Made by a program: the position numbers and the translations under genes. The notes beneath the pieces were generated by a model. That model saw nothing but the letters and a program-made list of their open reading frames with translations, did not search any database and was not told the origin of the DNA. Shown one piece after another: positions 1 through 11,724 of a DNA stretch of 64,000 nt (position 1 is its first letter; each line of letters opens with the position of its first letter). The stretch lies in contig NC_092048.1 of NCBI RefSeq assembly GCF_003086295.3, positions 253,001 to 317,000 of the forward strand, written 5' to 3'. Origin of the DNA: Arachis hypogaea (taxonomy: Eukaryota; Streptophyta; Magnoliopsida; Fabales; Fabaceae).

Positions 1-1950
1 CCTGTTTGTTACTTTTAACTCATTAATTTTTGGTTACAGGTTGCAAGAGAATCTATCAACCTGAATCAATCACCCCTTTAATCCAACTCTACCCCCAATC
101 TTAATCATGCCCAGAGAAGAGAACACCTTATTGTTAGGCCTCCGACTGCTCCTATATCGGTTCCACCTTCATTTGGACTATCTACTCCACCACCTGTTCA
201 AGCAGCATTAGGTCTCAGACCCTATGTTCCAACCGAACAGAATGTGAACCCGAGGACAACAACTACTAATGTCCCCTTTCAACAAAGTGTCATTTCTGCT
301 GAGACCATGGCTGCAGCAAGTTCCGGGACTGCAACAAGACTTTTCAAGTTCATTCCTACCCCTGGGTTTAGACCTCCAAGGAATAATTGATCTCTGATAT
401 GTTGCTGTTGACATATATGATATCAAACTGAACTCCTTTTGTTATTATTTTGATGTCGGTGTTTACAAATTTAGGAAAAACTTTGCTTTATTTAAGTTTA
501 TGTATGCATGTTTAAGTTAGTTTAAAACTCTACTAGACTGAATTGGAAGATGTTTTGGGTTCAAGACTACATGTTGGCCTTCTTTTTGTTGTTAAAGGGC
601 TATATGTTGTCCCTTTCTCATGCTAAACAAGGACAAGATTGGTTGTTTTGTGTACATGGTTTATATAAAGCATCTTTTTGGTTTGTTTATCCAATATTTT
701 CCATTGATTAATTTGTGTTACTACATGCTCCTAGAATGTATCAAAGTAGTAACAGACCATTTTCATTGAATCAAATCATTATCTCATCTGAAACAACATA
801 CATACTTCTGAAGTTAATAACACAAATTAAAAGTTAAACAACATACACTTTTTAAAACAACATACACTTTAAACCTAGTATCACATAAGGTTTCCTGCTA
901 GCCAAATGTCTTAAACAAATTTAGATATCACAATTCCAAATACAAAAGCAATAACCATAGCTTTAACACTAACACAGCTAGTACCACTATTGGTATTACA
1001 ATTTTTAGTTTCCAACTCTAACCCAGTAACTCAACCCTCTAGTTTCCTGAGTTTTTCAGCATCAACAATAGCAACATCAGGTATCTGACTTTGATCTAGC
1101 TTCCAACCTCAATAAAAGGAGAATTTCTGGGTAACTCTTCAAATGATGCAACATAATTATCCAACCATGTAAAAAATTTGCAATGCGGTGTTGAAATCTG
1201 TAGAATATATCCACAGCTAAGAAGATGTCACATGGAGTTAAAATCAAAGAAACTTAAATTAAATTTCAGATTACCTTGAAGTATGGACATCCATAAAATA
1301 ACTTGTTAGGGTTTAGTTATGTTGAGGAGAGAAATAGTATCGCATGCGCCCCACAACGGCATCGTGGAGCAATGAACTTCTTCTTCTTCTTCGACGCACC
1401 AACACTTCCTGCACATACGCTTAGAGCACTTTTGCCTTCCTCTTTAAAAACTTCTCTTCCACTCCCATCAATGGAACTCGACGCTGGTTCCTTACTGCTG
1501 CTCATGCCTCTGCTAGGTTTTTTTGTAAATGTGAAGGCTGGACGATGGGGTTTTATGGAAACACAACGTTTCAAAAGCAACTGAAACGTTAATTTCTGTG
1601 CGAACGACGTTATTTTTAGGGTGAAGGCGTTGGACAACTTAGCCCCTGTCCATTTGAACTTGTCCACCTAGGCACTGAATAAACACGTCATCCAACTCAT
1701 GTGACAGGTCACGCTCAAACGTGACAGCTCAGCCTTTTTCGTCAAGTCTCGCCGGAGAATAACGCACAGGGACCGCGTTGTGTGATGGAATTAGGAGACA
1801 AGGACCGAAATGGGTTGATTTCATTTTGAGGGGTCGCGTTGCCATTCTTGGAATGGACAGAGGCTGGGTTGGTAGTTCACTCCGAAAAAAATACTGGGGA
1901 CGAAATAAATTTTCGACCTCTACGTTAGGAATCAAAATCGTACTTAACCC
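1..1950 (+). mobile_element. Right-hand part of a putative Mutator-like element (left end outside the window)
   Basis: The segment holds a terminal coding exon (115-390), about 1.2 kb of non-coding DNA, then a stretch at about 1600-1950 that reads, on the minus strand, like the outer end of a plant Mutator-like element. The outermost bases on the minus strand begin GGGTTAAGTACGATTTTG, followed by a GTCCCC-type motif further in. No second terminal repeat or target duplication can be seen because the left end is missing. The open frames at 1303-1667 on both strands are low-complexity and I do not treat them as genes. The class is inferred from terminus style and from the proline-rich transposase-like tail. 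Confidence 0.35.
115..390 (+). CDS. C-terminal exon of an unrecognised proline-rich protein, possibly a MULE transposase
   Basis: The frame ending at TGA 388-390 is open back to a TAA at 79-81. The best splice acceptor is the CAG at 112-114, preceded by a pyrimidine-rich tract. A stronger-looking acceptor at 38-39 would run into that TAA, so either the later acceptor is used or the gene is broken. The peptide is rich in Pro, Thr and Ser and ends with FKFIPTPGFRPPRNN, a basic proline-rich tail. I see no catalytic motif because the rest lies outside the window. Its place just inside a transposon-like terminus makes a Mutator-like transposase tail plausible, but that is inference. A host proline-rich protein is the alternative. 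Confidence 0.35.
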   Translation, partial: RREHLIVRPPTAPISVPPSFGLSTPPPVQAALGLRPYVPTEQNVNPRTTTTNVPFQQSVISAETMAAASSGTATRLFKFIPTPGFRPPRNN

Positions 1951-2537
1951 TACATAATATGATTATGAATTTATTATAAAAACAAAGAGAGTAATTAAAT
2001 ATAAAATTTAGTTATATACTTATATTTACAAAATTATCTTCATATAAAAAAGGTAATATATTAAAAATTTGTTTTTATTTCCATATTTTATGAAATTTTA
2101 TTTCATTCATCTTTAAGTTGGTTTAAGTCAATAAATATTTATACATATATTAAAGAAGACTATAGAGAGATACGCAAAAATTGTCTTATTCCAACTAAAT
2201 GATAGGAATGTACATTTTAGATTCAAAATAACTCTAAGTATATATGAATATTATACGTTTAATATCTCATAGATAGGGCTCACGCTTTTTGCCAAATTAA
2301 ATAGGCAGGATAGAAATTGTTATCATATTATATTTTAAAAATTTTTGAATTTATCAACTAATTGATATTATATTAAAAAAATGTCTGCAAAACTAAAAAT
2401 ATTTGTTTTTTGATATTTATATAAATATATTTTAGACTATTTAAAGAGATCAAAATTTACATAAACAGAACTAAAAACAAAGAAATAAAAAGAGATGAAC
2501 TAATTAAAGGAACTTAAAAACACTATTTTTTTGGAGA
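1951..2537. other. AT-rich spacer
   Basis: About 590 bases of AT-rich sequence between the transposon-like terminus and the stop codon of the LRR gene. It probably includes the 3' UTR of that minus-strand gene. No gene or clear repeat was seen. Confidence 0.5.
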
Positions 2538-5500
2538 CTAAAATGAAAGAGAGGTAGCATCATTGGAGTTCATATTCAAATACTCTCCATTCTTTGTGTT
2601 ATGATCAGAAAAGCAGAATCTAATGCTCTCTTCCTTCTTATGATTCTCATCAACTTCTTCACTTGAAACAATAGCTACTTTTCTCCAATTGCACCAGATT
2701 CTCAACATCAAATATAACATCACTAAGCATATCAATGTTGAAGTAAAAACAATGGCAACTATTATTGCTGCCACTTCTGTGTTTGACATCTGAATTTTCT
2801 CACTAGAAGATTCTGTGCAAGAAACCAATAATGGTGGTCCACACAAGTTGGCATCATTGTTGAGGAATGAACTCATTGGAAACTGTGAAAATGTTGAAGG
2901 AATCTTGCCATGAAGGTGGTTGTTTGAGAGGTTCAAAACATGGAGGCTTGTGAGTTTGCCAAGTGAAGGAGGAACTTCACCTTCAAGTTCATTGAAAGAA
3001 AGATCAAGTCTTTCAAGCTTCATTAGGTTTCCAATGGATGATGGAATCACCCCAGAAAATTGGTTTCTGCTTAGGTCCAATATTACTTGCAGCTCAGTTA
3101 CCCCTCCTAGCTCAAATGGTATATTACCTAATATGCATATCAACAATATACATATAATTCCTTACAATATATCATTTTAGAGTAATGTCCTAAATTCGTT
3201 TTTAGTTTGACAATTTAACTCTCAACAAATTTTAATTAATAAATCAGTTTTTAATTTTTTATTTTGTTGGACGCATTAATTCTCATATTAAATTTTGTCT
3301 AAAATGTTAGGATAAATAAGATATTAGGAATGTAGTATTCTTTGTAGTAGTAGTTCTTATATATTCACAATTAAAAGATAGTCGAAGAAAAAAATTATAT
3401 TTGACTGGAATTTTTTGTAAAATTATCTAATATGTCACATCAACACATGTACAAATATTAGATACGTAACGATAAAAGGTATAATTTTAGAATAGTATCC
3501 TAAATCCATTCTCAAAGAGTTTTTAGTCGAACAATTTAATCCTCAACGAATTTTAATTAACAAATCAGTTTTTAATCTTTTAAGACATTAATTCTCATGT
3601 TAAATTTTGTCTAAAAAGTTAGACAAATCAAATATCAAGGATGTAGTACTCTTCACACGAGTGGTTCTTATATATTATATTAACCATCGAAAGAAAAGAT
3701 CTCTATTTGATGGAATTTTTTCATATATTTATAAATTCTATTGGACTTAGAAATGATACATTGGAAGACTCAAAAGATTATGTTAAAGATATGATAGTTT
3801 TTAAAAATTTTTAAAATTCTCAGATCAATTCCTTTTTATAGACGAACAATCTGATATAAAGACCGATTTGTTGAAGACTAAATTGTTTGACTAAAACTTT
3901 GTTAGGAGCTGATTTGAGTTATTACTAAATATTTTATGTTAAGCATAAGAATATGTTATTGAAAATGAAAAATGTATAGAAGAAGAATCTTAGTATAACA
4001 TACCAGTTAAGAAGTTGTGTGAGAGCCTTAGCTCATAAAGCTTTGTGCAATGCTGAATTGTTGATGGAATGAGGCCAGAGAGGCTATTACTTTGCAAGTT
4101 CAAGACATTGAGAGAAGTGAGGTTTCCAATTTCATGAGGGATTTCACCTGAGAGATTGTTGTGATGGAGAGAAAGCTTAAGTAGATTTGAGCATTCACCA
4201 ATCTCATTAGGTACCTTGCCATGGAAGTCATTGAATGAGAGGTCTAATTCACCAAGTTCTTTCAGTTTTCCCAACCATGAAGATATTTGACCAGTGAATC
4301 TGTTATTATTGAGCAGAAGGTGTTCGATATTATGACACAGTGAGAGTTGTGGTGGCACATCCCTGTTAAATTGTTGAATGACAGATCAAGAAAGTTGAGA
4401 GCTGAAAGCTTGCCTAATTCAGAAGGAATGCTTCCTGTAAGGCAATTCTGCGCGAGCCGGATACGAACGAGGTTCGACGACTCTGCTAGACTAGAAGGGA
4501 CTGGACCCGAGAAGCTGTTGTTGGTTAAGTCCAAAACAGTGAGAGAATTTGAGCCAGTGAGAGGAAACAAACTTCCACTGAACTTGTTGTGTGAGAAATT
4601 AATGATCTTTAGGTTCATGAGAAGAAAGAGTGAATTAGGAAGAGGTCCTTCAAATGAGTTATTGTAAAGGGTAATGGTACTAAGTTCTGAAAGGTAACTG
4701 AATGTGGAAGGTATTGAACCTGAAAACCTGTTATCTGCTAATGCCAACAACTGTAGCATCTTACAGTGTCCCATGCTTGAAGGAATTGGACCTGAAAACT
4801 CATTCTGCCTTAAATGGAGAACAACTAAGTCCTTAAGCTTACCAATATTCTCTGGTATGTTCCCAGAAAATTGATTTCCAAAGAAGTCTATTTCCCTTAG
4901 GCTTGTGCAGTTTGTTAACTCTTTTGGTATAGGTCCATTCATCTGATTATCATAAATGTAAATGGTGTTCAATCTCTGTAGTCTTCCAATTTCATCTGGA
5001 ATTCTTCCTGTGAAGAAGTTGCCAAACAAGAAAAGACCTTGTAACGTACTAATATTTCCGATTTCTCGAGGCAGAGAACCGGTGAAACTGTTGTTATTCA
5101 ACACAAGATCTGTGAGGTTCTGTAGTTTGTCCAAATCAGAGGGAAGTTCTCTGTTGAAGCGATTATCCGAAAGATCTAACTGTTGAATTGAGGAGCAGTT
5201 GAGTATCTCCAATGGAAACTTCCCAGATAGCTCGTTCCTTGCCACGAACAACTGCTCAAGTTTTGAACCTCTGAAGCAGAAGCCACTTGGGATACTACCT
5301 GTTAAAGCATTATCCGACAGAACCATAGTTACAAGATTCTGTAGTTTGCTGTTAAGGAGTGTCAGTGATCCAGAGAGGTTATTTCTGGACAAGTCAAGCT
5401 TCTGCAGCCGGCTCAAACCATTGACTTCCGAAGGAATTTCGCCATTCAATTTGTTTCCAAGCAAATTCAGGTATGTCAAGTTTGAAAGACTACTCAATGA

Positions 5501-6313
5501 TGAAGGGATTGAACCAGATAAACTGTTATTAGCCAAATTCAGAATCTTCAATGTTTTGAGTGACCCTATAGAAAAGGGTATCTCTCCTTCAAGCATGTTG
5601 TTCGATGCTGCGAAATTTTCGAGCTCTTCACAAGCTTGAATCTCTTGGGGTATGATGCCACTAAGACTGTTAACCTGCAAATCAAGTGTTGTTAGATGCT
5701 TCAAGTTACCAATCTCAGTTGGTATGCTTCCGTTAAGGTCGCAATTGGCCAGTCCCAACACTTTCAACTCACTCAATTTTCCAATGCTATTCGGAATTTC
5801 GCCTTTCAGCATGTTATCTCCAAGTCTAAGAACTTGCAACTTGTTCAAATTACCTATCTCTGCAGGAATTTTACAAGATAGATTGTTTGAGTAAAGTAGC
5901 AATGTACTTAGATTTTGAAGATTACCAAGCTCAGAAGGGATGCATCCGGTGAGAGAATTCGAAGACAAATCAAGCTCTTGAAGATGAATGAGGTTGCTGA
6001 AATCAACAGAGATAGAACCTGAAATTCCCGAGCTAGAAAGATTCAAGCCTACAACATGTGTCTCATCATCATCATTATCATCCACTTCTTCACATGTTAA
6101 TCCATTCCAGCTACACAGATTTGTTCTTGGAGACCAGTTTCTCATGACTTCTAATGGATCAACAAGTTCTGATTTGATTCTCAGAAGCCAATAGGAATCT
6201 CTTTCACTATCTGCAAGAGTTGTAACAAAAACTGTTTGCAATATGGTAAACAATAGAAAACAATGGCACATGAAAATGGAATCCATTTTGGATTGGACCA
6301 ATTTGAGTTTCAT
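2538..6313 (-). CDS. GSO1-like LRR receptor protein without kinase domain; one-base frameshift
   Basis: Plasma-membrane leucine-rich-repeat receptor. Two exons: 6313-4004 and 3127-2538, intron 3128-4003 with donor GTATGT and acceptor TTAG, phase 1. A signal peptide follows either Met at 6313 or Met at 6286 (MDSIFMCHCFLLF). Then comes an LRR N-cap with a CSWNG motif and about 32 tandem 24-residue repeats of the xxLxLxxNxLxGxIP type. The last repeat leads into a membrane span of about 22 residues (TEVAAIIVAIVFTSTLICLV) and a 45-50 residue tail. The repeat layout follows the GSO1/GSO2 (GASSHO) receptor kinases, which sense CIF peptides in endodermal barrier formation, but the kinase is absent, so it is built like an LRR receptor-like protein. 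In repeat 24 the frame slips at the CCC at 4361-4363 (GGG on the coding strand); one extra G would rejoin both frames. Either a pseudogene or a base-call error. About 966 aa if continuous. Confidence 0.85.
3175..3930. repeat. Duplicated and inverted AT-rich repeat filling the LRR gene intron
   Basis: Two direct copies lie at about 3175-3410 and 3485-3700, sharing tracts such as AATTTTAATTAA and GTTAAATTTTGTCTAAAA. A third, inverted stretch at about 3840-3928 pairs with the start of the first copy (ACAATTTA...CAACAAAT). This looks like a decayed transposon of the inverted-repeat type with an internal duplication. No convincing target duplication was found. It makes up most of the 876-bp intron. 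Confidence 0.5.
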
Positions 6314-7094
6314 GCTAAGGATTTAAGAAACTGATAAAATGGTCCAAAGGGTAAGCTCTGAGAGGCAAAAAAGAATCAACAAAGGCTCAAATTCTGAGAA
6401 GCAGGGAAGGAAAGTAGCAAGAAAAGAATAGAAAATGAAGGAAGAAGCAATAAGCAACAATTGTACATGAAATTCTATAATAAGATGTAAGATCATAATC
6501 AAACGAATAGTAGTTCTAGTGGAAGAGTAGCCATGCTAAGTGTGAAAATAGAGTTTTGAGTTTTTTGCAGATATGGTAGATTATGAACTTGTTCAACTTA
6601 CAATTTATCTGATTAAAGTGTAGATACCTTTGCACCTTTTGAGTTTCAACAACTTTTTCATCTTTTCCAGTATTGGCAACAAATAAAATATTTTACTTTG
6701 TGGCATGTGTAATTAAATTTTAAAGCATAGGATATGGTGTTTTTCATTAATGGTGCACTCGTGCATAATAGAAAAAGGTGACATCATAATGAGGTCACTT
6801 TCTATCCTTCTACTAATATTGCTTTTTTAAGGAAAAAAAATCATAATACAAATTCTTAAATGTATTGAAAAGAAGTTTTGTCGTAAGTCAACAGGATTGC
6901 AAGTGCTATGGTCAATTCTACTACAAAATTGTCAACCCAATATGCATAAGTTGGTTACAATTTTGCTACATTTATATATATATATATATATATTTTTTTT
7001 ATAATACACACTATTTTAACACCAGTATTTTAATAACAATCAACGTAGATTTTCTTCGTCTTATTAATTAATAACAACCGTATATTTATATAAG
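6314..7094. other. Upstream region of the LRR gene
   Basis: This is the 5' flank of the minus-strand LRR gene, purine-rich near the start codon, followed by AT-rich DNA and a short (AT)n run near 6973-6993. No other gene was seen. Confidence 0.4.
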
Positions 7095-7668
7095 GACCGA
7101 CTTAGATAAAGATGTTTAAAACGTTTTTTTAAAGATATTTTTTAGTAATTTAAATTTAACACATATAATTGATTAAATCGTGTTATTTTTATTAAAATTA
7201 GGTCAAACAAATTAATTTGACGGAAAAAATTGTAAATTAAATCTTGAACGGTCTAAACTAATATTTTTTTTTATAAAAAATGACTACAATATTTTTATTA
7301 TAAAAAATAACTAAAATACTCCTATTATATATATATATATATATTAATTTTGAAAACTCTAAATTATAACCCTATGATGGCAGAGAAGTAAAGGATTCGA
7401 ATTTAGGATTCTCAAAATTAATATATATAATAGGAGTATTTTAGTCATTTTCTATAATAAGAATATTGTAGTCATTTTTTATAAAAAAATAATATTAATT
7501 TAGATTAGTTTAAGATTTGATTCACTATTTTTTCGGTCAAATTAATTTGTCTGGCTTAATTTTGATGAAAATAATACGGTTTAATCGATTATATGTGTTA
7601 AATTTTAATTACTAAAAAATATCTAAAAAAAATCGTTTTAGATGTCTTTATTTAAGTGGCTCTCTATA
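7095..7668. mobile_element. Long inverted-repeat (fold-back/MITE-like) element
   Basis: The left arm (about 7095-7340) and right arm (about 7420-7668) are imperfect reverse complements over roughly 240 bases, meeting in a short centre around 7345-7415. Matching blocks include ACTTAGATAAAGA against ACTTAAATAAAGA, and ACTAAAATACTCCTATTA on both arms. No clean target duplication was found at the edges. The AT runs flanking the centre would allow a near-complete hairpin. Confidence 0.7.
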
Positions 7669-7719
7669 CAAATATAAAAAAATATTTGATGTACGAATAA
7701 TATTTTTATCAGAAAAGCT

Positions 7720-8797
7720 CTGCATACAAGCCACCGAATCTCAAATTCATAATAATCGTCTTCTTCTCCTCACTCATGATTCTGAATTTCTCACTTAACA
7801 GATGTGTTGCACACTTAAAGTCTTTTGTTTGCTGTAAACAAAAACAAAATTATAGTCAGATATATTTCTATTATATAAAACTGATTTCATCTAAGACAAA
7901 TATTTGTTCTTACATTTTTTTCAGGTTGGTTTTTCGCTGCCATTTTTTCTGAAATGAAAAATACACCCATAGACATCAGTAAGATACACCATAAATATGA
8001 GTCAGTTACACCCATAGATATGAGTTAGATACACCGATAGATATGAGTCAGATACACTCATATATATCATTCAGATATCACTCAAATATGCAATAATTTA
8101 CAAGGTCAAGCAACATTACAAGGTCAAGCAATATACACCCATGGACAAGCAAATATAAGAACAGTTGTAACTGCTGACTATTACAATATAACAGTTCAGA
8201 AATATACACCCAACAATTTATGCCATATACACCCAACAAATTACTCCATATACAGCCACCAAACTACCGAATATACCCCCAAAAATCAGTTACCAGTATA
8301 ACTAGAACAACAAGAACAGTGTAACATAGAACCAAGAATAACCTAGAACAAGTAGAACATTATAAACTGTAAAATGAGACGTAGAACAAGAACAGTAAAA
8401 CGTACAATAACATAGAAGAACAGTAAAACCTAGTTCTTCAATTTCGAAATGTGGAAAATATACAGGATGACTAAAATAGTAACGTAACGTACCTTCAATA
8501 TTATAACTTTGTGTTTTCTGGAGATTCTCGATCGAAAGTTCTATGTTGTGTTGATGGAATTTTCGAATCTTAGCGACGAGTGATATCTCTGCCGTTTGTA
8601 GTGTTGCTCGAAAATAGAACGGTTGTGTTTTTTTCGAATTGCTTGGGAAAGTGAAAGAGTGCGCCATTAAGGAGTGGTTTTCGCGAAGCGCGAGTGGGGC
8701 GCGTGAATGTTATGCTCCATTCAATATAATTCAATGCGCGTGTGGAATGTTTGTGAGCTGGGGGCTTGTATCACTTGTAAGGCCTTATTGCTTGTAT
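7720..8797. mobile_element. Non-autonomous element rich in TACACCCA motifs
   Basis: The segment begins near GCATACAAGCCACC and ends with GCTTGTATGTG, so the ends are short inverted repeats of a CATACAAGC type. The interior repeats TACACCCA and related TACACC words many times between 7960 and 8280. Open frames inside (8302-8667 minus) have no recognisable domain. The first 670 bases are repeated in direct orientation at 9147-9773, and the same motif and end style recur at 39.5-40.8 kb. The transposon class is not established. Confidence 0.5.
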
Positions 8798-9146
8798 GTG
8801 TAGCAGGCCTGAGATTATGTCGTCTAATGGATGCGAAATTGTAACTCCAAATATGTTAATATTTGTATAACATGCATGAACCTGTCCAATTACTGTCACC
8901 TTAGTGTGAAAAGAAGCTTTTAGAGTTATCAATATCCACAAAGAAAGAAAAGGCAATAAGAGCCTAAGATTACAAGCGTGCATAATGGTATCTGAGAAAG
9001 TGAGTATGAATTCATCATTATATATGAGAAAGTTGAATCACCATAATATTATGAATTTTACATTATGCTAGTTTATTGCTTTCCTTGGTTAACTTGTGTT
9101 TGCTTTATCCACGTGTGAAGCACATCACATTCTTAAGTGTCCCTAG

Positions 9147-9773
9147 ATAATCGTCTTCTTCTCCTCACTCATGATTATGAATTTTTCACTTAATAGATGT
9201 GTTGCACACTTAAAGTCTTTTGTTTGCACACTTAAGGTCTTTTGTTTGCTGTAAACAAAAACAAAATTATAGTCAGATATATTTCTATTATATAAAACTG
9301 ATTTCATCTAAGACAAATATTTGTTCTTACATTTTTTTCAGGTTGGTTTTTCGCTGCCATTTTTTCTAAAATGAAAAATACACCTATAGATATAAGTCAG
9401 ATACATCCATATATATCATTCAGATATCACTCAAACATGCAATAATTTACAAGGTCAAGCAATATACACCCATGAACAAACAAATATAAAAACAGTTGCA
9501 ACTGCTGACTATTACAATATAAGTTCAGAAATATACACCCAACAATTTATGCCATATACATCCAACAAATTACTCCATATACACCCACCAAACTACTGAA
9601 TATACCCCCAAAAATCAGTTACCAGTATAACTAGAACAACAAGAACAGTGATAGCTAGAACAACAAGAACAGTGTAACATAGAACCAAGAATAACCTAGA
9701 ACAAGTAGAACATTATAAACTGTAAAATGAGACGTAGAACAAGAACAGTAAAACGTACAATAACGTAGAAGAA
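9147..9773. repeat. Second, shorter copy of the TACACCCA repeat
   Basis: It matches 7753-8421 in direct orientation, with small changes: an added short duplication of the CACTTAAAGTCTTTTG tract near 9208-9240, loss of several TACACC units near 9390-9420, and a duplicated AACAACAAGAACAGTG tract near 9635-9675. It stops abruptly at 9773, next to a local duplication of TATCCTTTATCTTAGATT (about 9774 and 9809). The GC-richer right end seen in the first copy is missing. Confidence 0.7.
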
Positions 9774-10014
9774 TATCCTTTATCTTAGATTAGATTGAGA
9801 TTTCAGAACATATCCTTTATCTTAGATTAGATTTGTTTTGTGGCGTCATGTCTTGTTGCAGCTTACTAGGTGGTTGTGTTTTTTCTTCCTCCTTAATTCG
9901 ATGTTAAATATGATAACTAAACATAGGAGAAAACAAGCACAATAACTTGAGGTTACAAGTTAATGAGTGTTAAAACTATTTGAGGTTTAGTGTATTACCA
10001 GCACTTAATTTAAA

Positions 10015-10341
10015 GAGTAATTATCCAAATTAATTTTGAGGTTTTTAATATCGGACAATTTAGTTTTATAAGTTTTAAAATACACAAAACAGTCCTAATT
10101 ATTTTAAATTTGGTTCATTTAATCGAAATGACTGTTTTAAAATTTTTAAAATTTTTTAAGAACTATTTGAAATTTTTAAAATTTTTAGAAACTTATTTGT
10201 ACCTCACTTTTCAAATTAAATTAGAGAGAATCTATATTGTCTAACGAAAATAAATGTTAAAAATTGTCTATATATTTTAAATTTTAAGAGATTAAAATGT
10301 TCAATTTTAAAAATCTCATGAACTGATTTGGATAATTACTC
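10015..10341. mobile_element. Mutator-type MITE with perfect 9-bp target duplication
   Basis: The element starts GAGTAATTATCCAAAT and ends with its inverse, ATAATTACTC. The flanks carry the identical 9-mer TAATTTAAA at 10006-10014 and 10342-10350. A length of 327 bp, inverted termini and a 9-bp duplication are typical of short non-autonomous Mutator-like elements. No coding capacity. Confidence 0.85.
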
Positions 10342-10454
10342 TAATTTAAATGAGATATATTGTTTGCACTTTTTATGATTTCGATACTCGTCTAATAATA
10401 AAAAGTTGTTTGTCAACTCATTGTAAAAAACAAAATAAATATTGCTATTCTAGT

Positions 10455-10730
10455 ATGTGAGGGACTGTTTTGATTATCGAAATAATTGTTTTGAGATTTT
10501 TTAAACATTTCGAGAACTGTTTTATATTTCATTATGTAAACTAATTTGTCCATCTTGCACATATAAACACTTAATTAACGATAACGTGTGTGAGTTAACA
10601 TTCTGTTGAGCAGTTAGGGATTATATTGTCAAATGAAAGTAAACATTGAGAATTGTTTTGTCTATTTTAAAATTCGAGAGATTAAAGTATCCAATTTAAA
10701 AATCTCAAAAACTAATTTAAATAATTACTG
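10455..10730. repeat. Partial relative of the preceding MITE
   Basis: This stretch shares the inner and right-hand sequence of the 10015-10341 element (CAATTTAAAAATCTCA followed by AATAATTACT at the end) but lacks its left terminus. Probably a truncated, older copy. Confidence 0.5.
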
Positions 10731-10960
10731 TTAAAATTAAGAAAACCGAACTAAAACGAAAAAAATCCATCTATAAATTAGGTATGTTATACCAATGATA
10801 ATCATAATCGTAATGCGATTCAAAAGATTACTTTGTCTTTGAGTCGTGACCAAAATAAGTTAGTTACTATAGCATATGTTTGATTTAGCTAACATTCAAC
10901 TATTGAATGAAATGAAATAGAGTAATAGACTAGAGAATGTGGTGTTGGTTAAAAATTTAA

Positions 10961-11165
10961 GGGTGTGTTTGGTTTATGTTTCATTTTCTGTTTTTAATTT
11001 TTTATTTTTAATGTTTTTGTTTTTTAGATTTCGTAAAAGAAAAAGTAAAAACAGGAGCTAAAAATAGAAAACAAAATTTGATTATTTTTACTTTTTTTTT
11101 TTATTTTAGAAAACAAAAAATACTAAAAATAAAAACAGAAAATAAAAACACAAACCAAACGTACC
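10961..11165. mobile_element. Tourist-like MITE
   Basis: The termini are GGGTGTGTTTGGTTTATG and CAAACCAAACGTACC, an imperfect inverted pair, with TTAA-type bases on both sides. The interior is a low-complexity A/T hairpin. At 205 bp with a TTA-like target, a PIF/Harbinger (Tourist) assignment fits. Confidence 0.55.
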
Positions 11166-11724
11166 TTAAAATTGTTTGACAAGATGTTTTTGCCTAATTG
11201 ACTTTTGTTTAATGAAAAATAATTTGCATCCGCATGAAATTAGTTTTTACTTTTTATTTTTATGAAGATTCTATATATATGTTAACCAATCACACAAAAA
11301 CAAGGCACGTAATCTTTCATATTTCAGTGCTATCACCATCTTGGCTCAATATTTCTAAAGCAAGAACAAGCAACTCATAAAAATAATGATGAATATTCAG
11401 TAGAGTTTGCTAAAGTCCTAGTCATGAAAAAAAAAATATTGTATACACGTATTGTAGTTGTAGATGTACAAAATGAAAACTATTTATTTATGATATTGTA
11501 AGATATGTAAGTACAAATAAATAATGTCGACGTGAAGCACTAGTAACTTAGTGCTTCCACATTTTTGGGATACAATGGCGAGTGCTTATATTATCACTAT
11601 GATCTTCATATGTAGTTATATACACATCAACACATGCTAACAAAGTGCTTTTTATTAATGGCTAGTATGCACAAATTACTTCACCATGCTGGCCACCGAA
11701 AGCCTCTTGATGGTTGATGCCTTC

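Noticed and set aside
1303..1667. Overlapping open frames on both strands near the left end
   Set aside because: Low-complexity Phe/Lys runs, no domain, and they lie in the putative transposon flank.
4347..5894. Several plus-strand open frames across the LRR gene
   Set aside because: Antisense shadows of the leucine-rich repeats, whose periodic codons leave the opposite strand open.
7753..9773. The pair of 630-bp direct repeats as LTRs of a retrotransposon
   Set aside because: No TG...CA ends, no primer-binding site or polypurine tract, no gag-pol remnant between them, and the first copy continues into its own inverted terminus.
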